Assembly (NCBI RefSeq): GCF_016793485.1
Contig: NZ_JAEULZ010000001.1
Location: 310,001-374,000 of the forward strand
Direction: 5' to 3'
Length of the DNA stretch: 64,000 bases
Source: Mesorhizobium sp.
GTDB lineage: Bacteria > Pseudomonadota > Alphaproteobacteria > Rhizobiales > Rhizobiaceae
Part shown: in pieces, positions 9,215 through 17,482 of the stretch
Layout of the letters: every line of letters begins with the position of its first letter
Position numbering within the stretch: the stretch's first letter is position 1
Notes under the pieces: model-generated
The model's database searches: none
Told to the model about the DNA's origin: nothing
The model's input: only the letters and a program-made list of their open reading frames with translations
Translations under genes and position numbers: made by a program

Positions 9215-9736
9215 ATGGCCAAATCCGTTTCCCCGCTCGGCCCCGTTGTTTCCGCCGCCCATCTCGCCGATGGGCAGGTTCCCTCGTTGTCGGAAATCGA
9301 GTTCGCGCTGACCGTCCTGCACAACGCCTTCCAGCGCTGGACCGTCCGCTGCATGGCTGCTGCCGGCGTGCCGGGACTTGCTCCCGTGGACATCCTCGTC
9401 CTGCACGCCTCCAACCATCGCGACCGCGAGAAGACGCTCGCCGACATCTGCATGATGTTCAACATCGAGGACACGCATGTGGTCGCCTATGCGCTGAAGA
9501 AGCTGGAGGGGATGAAGCTGATTTCCACCGGCCGCCGCGGCAAGGAGAAGACCGTGAAGGTGACCAAGGCAGGCGCGGAAGCATGCCGTCGTTACCGCGA
9601 GGTTCGCGAAGGACTGCTGGCTCCGAGCGTCAAAGGCCTGTCCTTTGACGAGGAAGACATGAGCCATGTCGCCGCGTTGATGCGCTCTCTGTCCGGTCAG
9701 TACGACCAGGCCGCGCGGGCTGCCGCGAGTCTTTGA
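9215..9736 (+). CDS. Winged-helix DNA-binding protein (MarR-like), likely regulator of the oxoprolinase gene
   Basis: 173 aa. A helical N-terminus (SEIEFALTVLHNAFQRWTVRCMAAAG) is followed by a MarR-type winged helix: LAPVDILVLHASNHRDREKTLADICMMFNIEDTHVVAYALKKLEGMKLI (recognition helix region ~85-105), a wing with STGRRGKEKTVKVTKAGAEA, and a C-terminal dimerisation helix. It is transcribed divergently from the oxoprolinase, with a palindrome between them. The local-regulator role is an inference from this arrangement; the ligand is unknown. Confidence 0.85.
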   Translation: MAKSVSPLGPVVSAAHLADGQVPSLSEIEFALTVLHNAFQRWTVRCMAAAGVPGLAPVDILVLHASNHRDREKTLADICMMFNIEDTHVVAYALKKLEGMKLISTGRRGKEKTVKVTKAGAEACRRYREVREGLLAPSVKGLSFDEEDMSHVAALMRSLSGQYDQAARAAASL

Positions 9737-9867
9737 TAAAGTTCCGCGCGTGATCTGACGAATTGTTACTCCGGGCAACCGGATGTGACGAAACGCAATC
9801 ACATCTTTTTCATTTTCTCCTCCGAACGCCCGCCTCGACTGGGGGCGTCCCATGAAGGAGATATGTC

Positions 9868-10140
9868 ATGAAAAAGCTTGTTCTCGCTTCCGTGTCGGCC
9901 TTGGCTCTTTTTGGCGTGGCCGCGTGCAGCGACGCGACCGACGCCACTACCACCCAGAGCGTTCCGGAGACTACGGTTCAGCCAGCGCCTGTTCCTGCGG
10001 ATCCCGCCCCCGCGACACCTCCGGCTGTTGATGACTCGACCACACAGAGCATCACACCCGCGCCGGATGCTGGTGAAATGCCTGCTGTCGAACCTGCCCC
10101 GATGGAGCCCACTCCGGTTCAGCCGGCGCCGGCTGAATAA
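9868..10140 (+). CDS. Small proline-rich predicted lipoprotein
   Basis: 90 aa. A good Shine-Dalgarno (AAGGAGATAT) precedes MKKLVLASVSALALFGVAAC, a lipoprotein signal with the Cys at residue 20. The remaining ~70 residues are low-complexity Thr/Pro/Ala/Glu sequence with PAP and PTP repeats and no folded domain. Such proteins are probably anchored extended peptides of the periplasm. No function can be assigned. A strong terminator follows 20 bp after the stop. Confidence 0.8.
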   Translation: MKKLVLASVSALALFGVAACSDATDATTTQSVPETTVQPAPVPADPAPATPPAVDDSTTQSITPAPDAGEMPAVEPAPMEPTPVQPAPAE

Positions 10141-10160
10141 GCTCTGGACTGACAATCACA

Positions 10161-10192
10161 AAGCCGCCGGCCTCAGGCCGGTGGCTTTTCGT
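10161..10192 (+). terminator. Rho-independent terminator after the small lipoprotein
   Basis: AAGCCGCCGGCC - TCA - GGCCGGTGGCTTTT: a 12-bp, GC-rich stem with one G-T mismatch, a 3-nt loop, and a short T-run. It overlaps the 3' end of the convergent DMT transporter gene, so it may serve both directions. Confidence 0.8.
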
Positions 10193-11111
10193 TGTGGCGT
10201 GAACGGTCGCCCTGAGTTGGGCGAGCCCAACGTCCAACCGCGACCACCGCCACGACCGCGAAGGCGAAAAGAAGCGTCTCGCCGGTGATGGCTTCGCCGA
10301 GCAGCACTGCCGAGACGGCGATCGTCACGAATGTCTGCAGCAGTTGCACCTGGCTGACATGCGCGATCCCGCCCATCGCGAGACCGATATTCCAGGCAAA
10401 GAAGCCCAGCAGCATCGACCCCAGCCCCAGATAGAGAAATGCTGCGATCTCCGCGTGGCTGGCAGCGGCGAATTCAGGCCGCCAAGAAAGCCAGGTTCCG
10501 ACGATCGAAAACGGAGCCGAGATCACCAGCGCCCAGCAGATCACTTCCCAGCCTGGCATCTTCTTGGAAAGCTTGCCGGACACGACATAGCCGAGACTGG
10601 CGGCGAGACATGAAAGCAGCAGCCAGATGTCGCCTTGCGACAGTTGCATTCCTCCGTCGCGCAATGCAAACAGCACGACCAGCGCAGCGCCCACAACGCC
10701 GCATGCCCAGAAAAGCGGCGAGGGGCGTTCCCCGCCGATCAGCGCCGCGAACAGGCTGGTTGTCAGCGGCAGGATCCCCAATACGACGCCTCCATGCGCC
10801 GCCGGAACGGTCTGCATCGCAATCGATGACAGGATGGGGAAACCGAACACAAGCAACAGTCCGATCAGAGCGAGTGCACCGGCGTCCTGGCGTGGAAAGC
10901 GACGCTTCAGCACGAGCAGCAGGAGACCTGCCGCTGCCGCGGCCACTGTTGCACGCCCAAAGGTAATGAAGCCGGGATTGAACACACCCAGCGCAATACG
11001 TGTCGCCGGCAGCGTGCCGCCAAAGACAAGCACGCCAAGAAAGCCCAGCGCGAGTCCCGCCGTCTCGTGCCGGACTCCCGGCTTTCTCTCTATCTTCGCG
11101 CCATCAACCAT
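10173..11111 (-). CDS. DMT/EamA-family permease
   Basis: 312 aa from the ATG at 11111 (MVDGAKIERKPG...); the open frame continues upstream but that part lies over the divergent djlA gene. About ten hydrophobic segments are arranged as two EamA repeats, for example AGLALGFLGVLVFGGTLPATRIAL at the start and FVTIAVSAVLLGEAITGETLLFAFAVVAVVAVG near the end. PILSSIAMQTVPAAHGGVVLGILPLTTSL is the family's conserved mid-repeat. These are drug/metabolite exporters of the inner membrane; the substrate is unknown. Divergent from djlA with 126 bp between starts. Confidence 0.85.
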   Translation of the reverse strand: MVDGAKIERKPGVRHETAGLALGFLGVLVFGGTLPATRIALGVFNPGFITFGRATVAAAAAGLLLLVLKRRFPRQDAGALALIGLLLVFGFPILSSIAMQTVPAAHGGVVLGILPLTTSLFAALIGGERPSPLFWACGVVGAALVVLFALRDGGMQLSQGDIWLLLSCLAASLGYVVSGKLSKKMPGWEVICWALVISAPFSIVGTWLSWRPEFAAASHAEIAAFLYLGLGSMLLGFFAWNIGLAMGGIAHVSQVQLLQTFVTIAVSAVLLGEAITGETLLFAFAVVAVVAVGRWARPTQGDRSRHNEKPPA

Positions 11112-11237
11112 GGGCGCGATGGTTAGCGCCGAAGGCGCAATCGCGTCGCGCCAATTCGCTTGGGCCAGATCGCGCAGGCCGTGCCGTGCGGCAATCGCTC
11201 CCTCGCCAAATCGCGCGTTTCCCCTTAAGGAAACGCC

Positions 11238-11945
11238 ATGTCCATCTGGCAGTTCGTCAAGCGAGTGACGGTTTCCACCGCGTCCGGGATCGGCAGCGTG
11301 GTCGATGCGGTTCGCGCCATCTTCGGGGCCGATCCGGAGTTGCGCAGGCGCGTGGCCTTCTCGGTCGCGATGATCGCACTGTCGGCCAAGATGGCGAAGG
11401 CTGATGGCATCGTCACCCAGGACGAAATTCGCGCCTTCCAGCAGATATTCGAGATACCCGCCGCCGAACGCAATAACGTCGCGCGACTCTACGATCTCGC
11501 CAAACAGGATGTCGCCGGCTTCGAGTCCTATGCCGAGAAGATGGCCGGGTTGTGTGGTTCCGGCCACGCCAACTGCGCCATGCTCGAAGACATCCTCGAC
11601 GGCCTCTTCCATATCGCCAAGGCAGACGGCGTGCTGCACGATCGCGAGAACGCCTATCTTCATCGCGTCGCCGAAATCTTCCGTATCGACGAAAACCATT
11701 ATCAGAGCATCCTGGCGCGCCACGCCATTCTCGGCGAAGCGGACCCATGGCTGGTGCTTGGGGTGGAACGCGGCAGCCCCTTCGCGGAGGTCCGCAAGCG
11801 CTATCGCTCGCTTGTCGCCGCCAACCATCCCGACAAGCTCATCGCCCGCGGTCTGCCGGAGGAGTTCATCAAGATCGCCACGACGCGCATCGCTGCGATC
11901 AACGCAGCCTATGAAATGATCGAGCGCGGTCTGAAGGTGATATGA
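11238..11945 (+). CDS. djlA: DjlA-type co-chaperone (TerB-like domain + J domain)
   Basis: 235 aa. The N-terminal two thirds form a TerB/DjlA-like helical domain (AKMAKADGIVTQDEIRAF and a second, similar AKADGVLHDRENAYLHRVAEIF). The C-terminal ~65 residues are a J domain with the essential HPDK (NHPDKLIARGLP, ~residue 197). Unlike E. coli DjlA there is no clear N-terminal membrane helix. It would stimulate DnaK ATPase activity; clients are unknown. It overlaps the amidase gene downstream by 4 bp (ATGA). Confidence 0.88.
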   Translation: MSIWQFVKRVTVSTASGIGSVVDAVRAIFGADPELRRRVAFSVAMIALSAKMAKADGIVTQDEIRAFQQIFEIPAAERNNVARLYDLAKQDVAGFESYAEKMAGLCGSGHANCAMLEDILDGLFHIAKADGVLHDRENAYLHRVAEIFRIDENHYQSILARHAILGEADPWLVLGVERGSPFAEVRKRYRSLVAANHPDKLIARGLPEEFIKIATTRIAAINAAYEMIERGLKVI

Positions 11946-12706
11946 GCGGCTTTTCGCCAGACCAAGCGGGGGCCGAGGTGCGGGTGTCGCCCAACTTCGG
12001 GCCGCGCGTCGGTGTCGCGCGGCCGGACATGATCATTCTCCACTATACAGGCATGAAGACGGGCGAGGGCGCCGAGGCCTGGCTGTGCGCTCCGGAGTCG
12101 CAAGTCTCGTCCCACTACCTCGTGCACGAGGATGGCCGCATCGTGCAGATGGTGCGCGAAAGCGACCGCGCATGGCATGCCGGGAAAAGCTTTTGGGCCG
12201 GCGTCACCGACGTCAACTCCCACTCCATCGGCATCGAGATCGTCAATCCCGGCCACGAGTTCGGTTACCGGCCTTTCCCCGCCCGCCAGATCGCGTCCGT
12301 CATCGACCTTTGCCGTGGCATCACCGCCCGCCATCCCATCCCGCCTCAGCGCGTCCTGGCCCATTCCGACGTTGCTCCGGGCCGCAAGGTCGACCCGGGC
12401 GAGCGGTTTCCCTGGCGTCAGCTTGCAGACGCCGGCGTTGGTCATTTTGTCGCGCCGGCCCGCGCGGGCGGTAAACCCTTGTTGGCTCCAGGCAGCAGTG
12501 GAAGCGCGGTCGAGAAGCTCCAGTCGATGCTCTCCCTATACGGTTATGGGATCGAAATAACCGCGTTATTCGATCAACAGACCTCTACATTAGTGTCTGC
12601 TTTTCAACGACATTTTCGTCCGCGGCGTGTCGATGGGCTGGCCGACCGCTCTACGCTTGACACGCTGTCCCGGCTTCTGGAAGCGCTACCAGACATGTCC
12701 ACGTGA
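11942..12706 (+). CDS. N-acetylmuramoyl-L-alanine amidase (Amidase_2 + peptidoglycan-binding domain)
   Basis: 254 aa. The zinc amidase domain has HYTG (~residue 35), SSHYLVHEDGRIVQMV, WHAG, NSHSIGIEIVNPGH and HSDVAPGRKVDPGERFPW, matching the AmiD/AmpD catalytic fold. A PG_binding_1 domain follows (LAPGSSGSAVEKLQSMLSLYGYGIEI...VDGLADRSTLDTL). It cleaves the amide between MurNAc and L-Ala. No signal peptide is visible, so it may act in the cytosol on recycled muropeptides or leave by a non-classical route. The last ~50 codons are noticeably less GC-rich than the rest. Confidence 0.9.
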   Translation: MSGFSPDQAGAEVRVSPNFGPRVGVARPDMIILHYTGMKTGEGAEAWLCAPESQVSSHYLVHEDGRIVQMVRESDRAWHAGKSFWAGVTDVNSHSIGIEIVNPGHEFGYRPFPARQIASVIDLCRGITARHPIPPQRVLAHSDVAPGRKVDPGERFPWRQLADAGVGHFVAPARAGGKPLLAPGSSGSAVEKLQSMLSLYGYGIEITALFDQQTSTLVSAFQRHFRPRRVDGLADRSTLDTLSRLLEALPDMST

Positions 12707-12894
12707 GCTGGCAAAATCGTTCAAGTCTTTATTGCAAACTGTAACGCTTTGTTACTTGGCCGGCCTTTTTTGCCCCAAGGTTGATCGCCAATTCGCCGAT
12801 CGAGCTTGCCGGCGACTGGTATCCGCGGTCCCGGTGTAAATTCCAAAGCGTCGCGCGCTTCCCCCCCTTGCGCGGCCGGATAACAAAGGGACTC

Positions 12895-13542
12895 ATGAAA
12901 AATCTGACCGTTTTAGCGGCAGCGCTGGCTGCCGGGCTGACGACTTTTGCCGCCTATGCCCATGAGGAGGGGGTGTCCGTCGCGAATGTGCCGGGTGTTG
13001 GCGTCTGGACCAACGACAGTGGCAGCGCGGAAACGAACGTGGCCGCAACCACGCGTGGATTGACCGCGGAAGAGGTTTTCCACGCCATCAAGGCGGTTGA
13101 GGAGGAGAACAAGATCGCCGCCGCCACGCCCGAGGATCGTTACAAGCCTTTCATCGAAAAATACGCGCTGGAGAACGATGTGCCTCTCGAACTGGCGCAT
13201 GCCGTGATCACGGTTGAAAGCAACTACAAGGTCTATTCCCTCGGCAAGGCCGGCGAGGTCGGACTGATGCAGATCAAGCCGGCGACCGCCAGAATGATGG
13301 GCTACGAGGGTACGACAACCGGCCTCTTCGACCCGGAGACAAACATCAAGTTCGGCATGAAGTACCTCGGCAAGGCCCGTCAACTCGGCGGCGGCACGAC
13401 ATGCGGCACCATCCTCAAATACAATGCCGGCCATGCCGCCAAGCGGATGAATGCGACCTCCCGCGACTATTGCGCGAAGGTGAAAAGGCATCTCACGACG
13501 GCCGATGCTTCTTCGTCGCTTGGTCTCGATCGCGGCGCGTAA
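12895..13542 (+). CDS. Lytic transglycosylase (SLT domain), secreted
   Basis: 215 aa from MKNLTVLAAALAAGLTTFAAYAH, a clear signal peptide; the frame is open further upstream, but the signal peptide fixes the start. The SLT goose-lysozyme-like domain runs from ~residue 85: ENDVPLELAHAVITVESNYKVYSLGKAGEVGLMQIKPATA, with the catalytic Glu in VESNY and the GLMQI motif, then GMKYLGKARQLGG and LKYNAGHAAK. It cleaves glycan strands with formation of 1,6-anhydroMurNAc in the periplasm. The 188-bp gap before it (12707-12894) holds only a GTAAC-5-GTTAC mini-palindrome and no gene. Confidence 0.9.
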   Translation: MKNLTVLAAALAAGLTTFAAYAHEEGVSVANVPGVGVWTNDSGSAETNVAATTRGLTAEEVFHAIKAVEEENKIAAATPEDRYKPFIEKYALENDVPLELAHAVITVESNYKVYSLGKAGEVGLMQIKPATARMMGYEGTTTGLFDPETNIKFGMKYLGKARQLGGGTTCGTILKYNAGHAAKRMNATSRDYCAKVKRHLTTADASSSLGLDRGA

Positions 13543-13597
13543 ACTTTAACGTCGCGACCATATTGCCTTTCGGCCGGCGAACGCCTTTATACGGCCT

Positions 13598-13994
13598 GCC
13601 AGCCGGCCGGGCGGCCGCGCCCGCGAGAACCGAAAGGTTGCGGGTGAGGAAAGTCCGGGCTCCATGGAGACACGGTGCCGGCTAACGGCCGGCGGGGGCG
13701 ACCCCAGGGAAAGTGCCACAGAAAGCAAACCGCCTCGATTACTCGGGGTAAGGGTGAAAGGGTGGGGTAAGAGCCCACCGCGCGACCGGCAACGGAAGCG
13801 GCAGGGCAAACCCCACCGGGAGCAAAACCGAATAGGGGCGGTCGAGGGGCAACCCTCAGGGCTGTTTCCGGCCCACCGCCCGGGTAGGTTGCGTGAGGCC
13901 GTCGGCAACGACGGTCCAAGATGAATGGCCGCCACGTTCTCTGGTCCGCAAGGCCCGGAGGGCCATACAAAACCCGGCTTATAGGCCGGCTGGC
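13598..13994 (+). ncRNA. rnpB: RNase P RNA, bacterial class A
   Basis: The universal 5' core GAGGAAAGTCCGGGCTCC is present at ~13646, followed by ACAGAAA, the AGGGTGAAAGGGTG...GGTAAGAGCCCACCG block at ~13750-13780, and the 3' CAAAACCCGGCTTATAGGCC. The ends pair to form P1: GCCAGCCGGCC at 13598-13608 with GGCCGGCTGGC at 13984-13994. The RNA is the catalytic subunit that trims 5' leaders from tRNA precursors. An ATTTTTTCG run directly after P1 serves as the terminator. Ends are inferred from P1 pairing, good to a few bases. Confidence 0.96.
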
Positions 13995-14001
13995 ATTTTT
14001 T
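13983..14001 (+). terminator. rnpB 3' end, P1 strand plus T-run
   Basis: The 3' strand of rnpB helix P1 is followed immediately by ATTTTTT. The next gene is convergent (stop at 14086), and the remaining ~85 bp hold nothing recognisable. Confidence 0.6.
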
Positions 14002-14085
14002 CGAGTTCGACGAAAGCGGAGTCGTTTCAACCTGTTGTGGCGATGCCCTGCTCTTTTGATTCAAGAGCCAGAACCCGCCGTCGGC

Positions 14086-15195
14086 TCAGCTTCGGTCGAG
14101 CGCTTCTTCTAGCGCCCGCCACAGTTCTTCCACCGGTTCGCAGCCGACAGACAGGCGGACGAAGCCCGGCGCGACGGCGTCGCCCCAGCGGGCGCGCCGC
14201 TCGGCCGACGTGTGGACTCCGCCGAAGGATGTCGCCGGCTGGATCCGGTCACAGCCGTTGATGAAGGTCTCCGCGGCTTCTTCCGTCTCCAGCGTCAGGC
14301 CGATCAGGAATCCGAAGCGCTGCATCTGCACGCGAGCAAGGTTGTGCGAGGGGTCGTCGGGCAGGCCGGGAAACCGCAGCGCCTTCACCTTCGGATGCGC
14401 TTGCAGCCGCGCGGCGATCGTTTCCGCCGACGAGCACATGCGATCGAAGCGCAGTTCCAGCGTTTCCAGCCCGCGATGCACCAGCCACGCTTCGAACGGG
14501 CCGGGGATAGAGCCTGACAGTTTTCGCCAGTCCTTCACGACCGCGACGATCTTCTCGTCACGGCTGGCGACATGGCCAAACAGCGCGTCGGAGTGGCCGT
14601 TGGGGGCCTTGGTGTCGGCCGCCACGACGATGTCCGCGCCGAGATCGAGCGGCCTCTGGCCATAGGGCGTCATCGTCGTGTTGTCGGCGACCACTGTTGC
14701 GCCTGCCGCGTGCGCGGCCTTGCAGACCGCCGCGATGTCGCAGAGGTCGAGGCCAGGATTGGCGGGCGTCTCAAGGAAAACGAGGCGGTAGCCGCCGAAG
14801 CCGTCGTCGAGGAACGCGCTCGTCGGCCGCAGGTCGAACGTTACGCCCAAAGGCTTCAGGAAGCGCTCGGCCAGCACGCGCGTCGTGTAGTACCCGTCGG
14901 ATGGGAGAAGCACGCGGTCGCCGCTTTTCAACTGGCTGAAGAACACCGCCGAGATCGCCGCCATGCCAGACGGAAACGCCGCCGCCTGCGCGTCTTCCAG
15001 ATGCGACAGCATCTCTTCCACCGCGTCCCATGTCGGATTGTCGAAGCGGCCATATTGCGCGAACCCGGCCGGATTGCCGGGGAGGTTGAACATCGATGCC
15101 ATGGTCAATGGCAGCGCGACCGGATCTCCCTTGTTCAGTTTCCGCCGGCGCAGATGGGTAAGCTGGGCGGCGCGGGCGTTCGGGCTGTCGGTCAT
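14086..15195 (-). CDS. Cystathionine gamma-synthase/beta-lyase family PLP enzyme
   Basis: 369 aa from the ATG at 15195 (MTDSPNARAAQL); longer upstream frames lack support. It is a Cys/Met-metabolism PLP enzyme. YGRFDNPTWDAVEEMLSHLEDAQAAAFPSGMAAI is the N-terminal hallmark, VVADNTTMTPYGQRPLDLGADIV precedes the PLP lysine in DTKAPNGHSDALFG (~residue 195), and SFGGVHTSAE / VRLSVGCEPVEEL close the domain. Members interconvert cystathionine, homocysteine, cysteine and methionine; several rhizobial paralogues exist and the exact reaction cannot be settled by eye. Cystathionine beta-lyase or gamma-lyase activity is likeliest. Confidence 0.85.
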   Translation of the reverse strand: MTDSPNARAAQLTHLRRRKLNKGDPVALPLTMASMFNLPGNPAGFAQYGRFDNPTWDAVEEMLSHLEDAQAAAFPSGMAAISAVFFSQLKSGDRVLLPSDGYYTTRVLAERFLKPLGVTFDLRPTSAFLDDGFGGYRLVFLETPANPGLDLCDIAAVCKAAHAAGATVVADNTTMTPYGQRPLDLGADIVVAADTKAPNGHSDALFGHVASRDEKIVAVVKDWRKLSGSIPGPFEAWLVHRGLETLELRFDRMCSSAETIAARLQAHPKVKALRFPGLPDDPSHNLARVQMQRFGFLIGLTLETEEAAETFINGCDRIQPATSFGGVHTSAERRARWGDAVAPGFVRLSVGCEPVEELWRALEEALDRS

Positions 15196-15281
15196 GGTCG
15201 TTATTCCGGCTTTTGACGTGCCATCGCTATGCGCCGCGCCTGCGCGAACCGCAAGGTGGAGCAGGGCGTGCGCACACGCCA

Positions 15282-15296
15282 CTAACCGTTCGTTAG
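15282..15296. promoter_or_regulatory. Possible degenerate CtrA box upstream of the dcw cluster
   Basis: CTAACCGTTCGTTAG reads CTAA-N7-TTAG, a two-mismatch version of the CtrA consensus TTAA-N7-TTAA, with another TTAA at 15299. It lies ~300 bp before mraZ in the divergent region with the PLP enzyme. Its spacer CCGTTCG is nearly that of the perfect box at 57083 (CCGTTCA). Suggestive only. Confidence 0.35.
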
Positions 15297-15373
15297 GCTT
15301 AATGGAGCATAAAGCGGTGGATGCCCGGGATTGCGTCTTTGCAGGCCATTTCAGGGCGTGTGTATCTGCTGTT

Positions 15374-15408
15374 CCCGTTGACGCCCATATTGCCCCATGT
15401 TATCCCAT
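15374..15408. promoter_or_regulatory. Four-repeat MraZ-box array in the mraZ promoter region
   Basis: CCC triplets begin at 15374, 15384, 15394 and 15404, exactly 10 bp apart. On the minus strand this reads ATGGG repeated with one-turn spacing (the last copy ACGGG). Multiple (T)GGG repeats at 10-bp spacing upstream of mraZ are the known binding site of the MraZ ring, which represses or tunes the dcw cluster. A plausible sigma-70 promoter, TTGCCC (15390) - 16 bp - GATAAT (15412), overlaps the array. The rest of the 393-bp gap (15196-15588) holds no gene. Confidence 0.8.
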
Positions 15409-15588
15409 TCAGATAATCAAGTTCCTGTTCCGGTCGAAGGTCAATCGAGCGCCAAGCGTGCGGCTGTTGGGTCGCGCGACGTGCTTTCTCATGGTCCCGA
15501 GCGGCACAGGCTTTGCGGCAGGGGCCGCGCCTCGGAGGCGCGGGCGAGATGACCGGATGGTTTCTGACGGAAACGGCTGTAGCGCGTG

Positions 15589-16059
15589 ATGAACCGGTTT
15601 CTGTCCAGTGCGGTGAACAGGATCGACGCCAAGGGACGGGTGTCCGTGCCAGCGCGCTTCCGTTCGGTCGTACAGCAGAGGGGTTATTCGGAACTCTATG
15701 CCATCCGCCAACTGGATATACCTGCGCTGGACGTCGGCGGGCTCGACCTGCTCGATCGCTACGAGGCGCGGATGAGCCAGGAAGATCCCTTCATGCAGAC
15801 TGCGGACGACATGTCCTTCTTCGTGCATGGGGACGGCGCCTTCCTGAAGCTGGACCAGGATGGACGCATCACGGTGACCGATTTCATACGCGAGCATACG
15901 GGCGTCACGACCGACGTGGCCTTCGTCGGGCGCGGCAATTTTTTCCAGATATGGGAGCCCTCGAAGCTTGCCGCCTATGGCGCGCAGGCGAGGGCGCGGC
16001 TTTTGCAGCTTCGGCAGGGGATGAAGGCTGGAGGGGAGACCGGGGAGCAACCGGAATGA
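15589..16059 (+). CDS. mraZ: MraZ, transcriptional regulator of the dcw cluster
   Basis: 156 aa from ATG (a GTG three bases earlier at 15586 is an alternative). Two SpoVT/AbrB-like MraZ domains are visible: [16 protein letters not shown] (~10-25) and [20 protein letters not shown] (~88-107), each holding the conserved DxxGR core, plus [16 protein letters not shown]. MraZ forms a ring that binds direct repeats upstream of its own gene; four such repeats are found 180-215 bp upstream here. First gene of the dcw cluster; its stop overlaps the rsmH start by 4 bp. Confidence 0.95.
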   Translation: MNRFLSSAVNRIDAKGRVSVPARFRSVVQQRGYSELYAIRQLDIPALDVGGLDLLDRYEARMSQEDPFMQTADDMSFFVHGDGAFLKLDQDGRITVTDFIREHTGVTTDVAFVGRGNFFQIWEPSKLAAYGAQARARLLQLRQGMKAGGETGEQPE

Positions 16060-17087
16060 TGGCGGGCAACAGCGGGGGCGACCCTGCGGTTGGCGGACCG
16101 GCTCGCCACATTCCGGTTATCCTCGCCGAAGTTGTCGAGGCGCTGCAGCCCGCGCAGGGCAAGACGATCATCGACGGCACGTTCGGTGCTGGTGGCTACA
16201 CCAAGGCCCTGCTCGACGCAGGCGCGTCGGTCGTCGCGATCGACCGCGATCCTGATGCCATCGAGGCCGGTCGCGCGCTCGAAAAGGAGATGGTCGGCCG
16301 CCTCCGGCTTGTCCATGGCCCGTTCTCCGAACTCGACGCTGCGGTCGACCAGGCCGACGGCGTCGTGCTCGACATCGGCGTATCCTCGATGCAGTTGGAT
16401 GAAGCCGAACGCGGCTTTTCGTTCCGCTTCGACGGTCCGCTTGACATGCGCATGGCGCAGTCGGGCTCGAGTGCTGCCGACATCGTCAACCGTTTCAAGG
16501 CGAACGATCTCGCCCGCATCTTTGGCCTTCTCGGCGAGGAGCGTCATGCCGGCCGCATCGCGCGCATGATCGAAAAGCGCCGCGACAGCCGTCCGTTCGA
16601 GCGTACGCTCGACCTTGCCGACGCCATCGAGACGCATGTCGGGCGCAAGCCCGGCGACCGTATCCATCCCGCTACCCGCGTCTTCCAGGCGCTGCGCATC
16701 TTCGTCAACGACGAGCTCGGCGAACTGGCCAACGCACTGTTCGCCGCGGAACGCGTGCTGTCGCCCGGCGGCCGCCTTGCGGTCGTCACCTTCCATTCTC
16801 TGGAAGACCGGATCGTCAAGCGTTTCATCGCCGACCGTTCCGCAAATCCTTCCGGTTCGCGCCATCTGCCTCAGACGCAGTTCCGGCCGGCAACCTTCGA
16901 CAAGGCTGGCGGCGCAATCGACCCCAGTGAGGAAGAGATCGAACGCAATACGCGCGCCCGCTCGGCGAGGTTACGGATTGCAATCCGCACCGACGCCCCG
17001 CCTCGGGCGCCGGACCTGTCGCTTTTCGGGCTTCCGAGGCTTCCCGAAATTCGCCTGCCTGAAATTCGTTCGACGGCTGAGAGGTAG
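16056..17087 (+). CDS. rsmH: RsmH (MraW), 16S rRNA m4C1402 N4-methyltransferase
   Basis: 343 aa. The start at 16056 (MMAGNSGG) overlaps the mraZ stop as ATGA; a longer open frame inside mraZ is a shadow. Family signatures are [13 protein letters not shown], the SAM site [50 protein letters not shown] and [16 protein letters not shown]. It methylates C1402 of 16S rRNA in the ribosomal P site. Its place between mraZ and ftsL is universal in dcw clusters. Confidence 0.97.
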   Translation: MMAGNSGGDPAVGGPARHIPVILAEVVEALQPAQGKTIIDGTFGAGGYTKALLDAGASVVAIDRDPDAIEAGRALEKEMVGRLRLVHGPFSELDAAVDQADGVVLDIGVSSMQLDEAERGFSFRFDGPLDMRMAQSGSSAADIVNRFKANDLARIFGLLGEERHAGRIARMIEKRRDSRPFERTLDLADAIETHVGRKPGDRIHPATRVFQALRIFVNDELGELANALFAAERVLSPGGRLAVVTFHSLEDRIVKRFIADRSANPSGSRHLPQTQFRPATFDKAGGAIDPSEEEIERNTRARSARLRIAIRTDAPPRAPDLSLFGLPRLPEIRLPEIRSTAER

Positions 17088-17092
17088 CTGCA

Positions 17093-17482
17093 GTGTTTCG
17101 CACCACCGATATAGTTCTTATCGCCGCCATGGTTGCGGCCGCTGCCTTCACCTACAAGACAAAGCACGAGGCGGAGAACCGTCAGGAGGTCCTGAGCAGG
17201 ATCGAGCAACAGATTCGCTTCGAGGAGGACACGATGGACCTGCTCAAAGCAGACTGGAGCCTTCTCACTCAGCCGGCGCGTTTGCAGAAGCTGTCCGAGA
17301 CTTACCAGGCGGAACTCGGCTTGGTGCCGCTCGAAGCGCGCCAGATCGTCGAGCTTGGCGAGTTGCCTGCCAAGCCGCTCAACATCGAGGATCTGTCGAG
17401 CCAGAATCTCGGCGGCATGGCGGATAGCAACGCTATCTCGCCTGGACAGGACAAGATCGTCGCCGGAGGTGTCGTGCAATGA
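17093..17482 (+). CDS. ftsL: FtsL, cell-division protein
   Basis: 129 aa from a GTG start, 5 bp after the rsmH stop. A short cytoplasmic start (MFRTTD) precedes one membrane helix (IVLIAAMVAAAAFTY, ~7-21). A periplasmic heptad-rich coiled coil follows (KHEAENRQEVLSRIEQQIRFEEDTMDLLKADWSLLTQPARLQKLSE). In alphaproteobacteria FtsL joins FtsB and FtsQ to activate FtsWI. Sequence conservation is low; position between rsmH and ftsI plus this topology make the call firm. 4-bp overlap with ftsI. Confidence 0.92.
   Translation: MFRTTDIVLIAAMVAAAAFTYKTKHEAENRQEVLSRIEQQIRFEEDTMDLLKADWSLLTQPARLQKLSETYQAELGLVPLEARQIVELGELPAKPLNIEDLSSQNLGGMADSNAISPGQDKIVAGGVVQ

Noticed and set aside
10173-11828. A 551-codon version of the DMT permease
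   Set aside because: The N-terminal ~240 codons are antisense to djlA. The membrane protein proper starts at 11111.
13546-14064. Several open frames across the rnpB region
   Set aside because: They fall on a structured RNA gene whose core motifs and P1 pairing are clear; translations are Arg/Pro-rich with no family resemblance.
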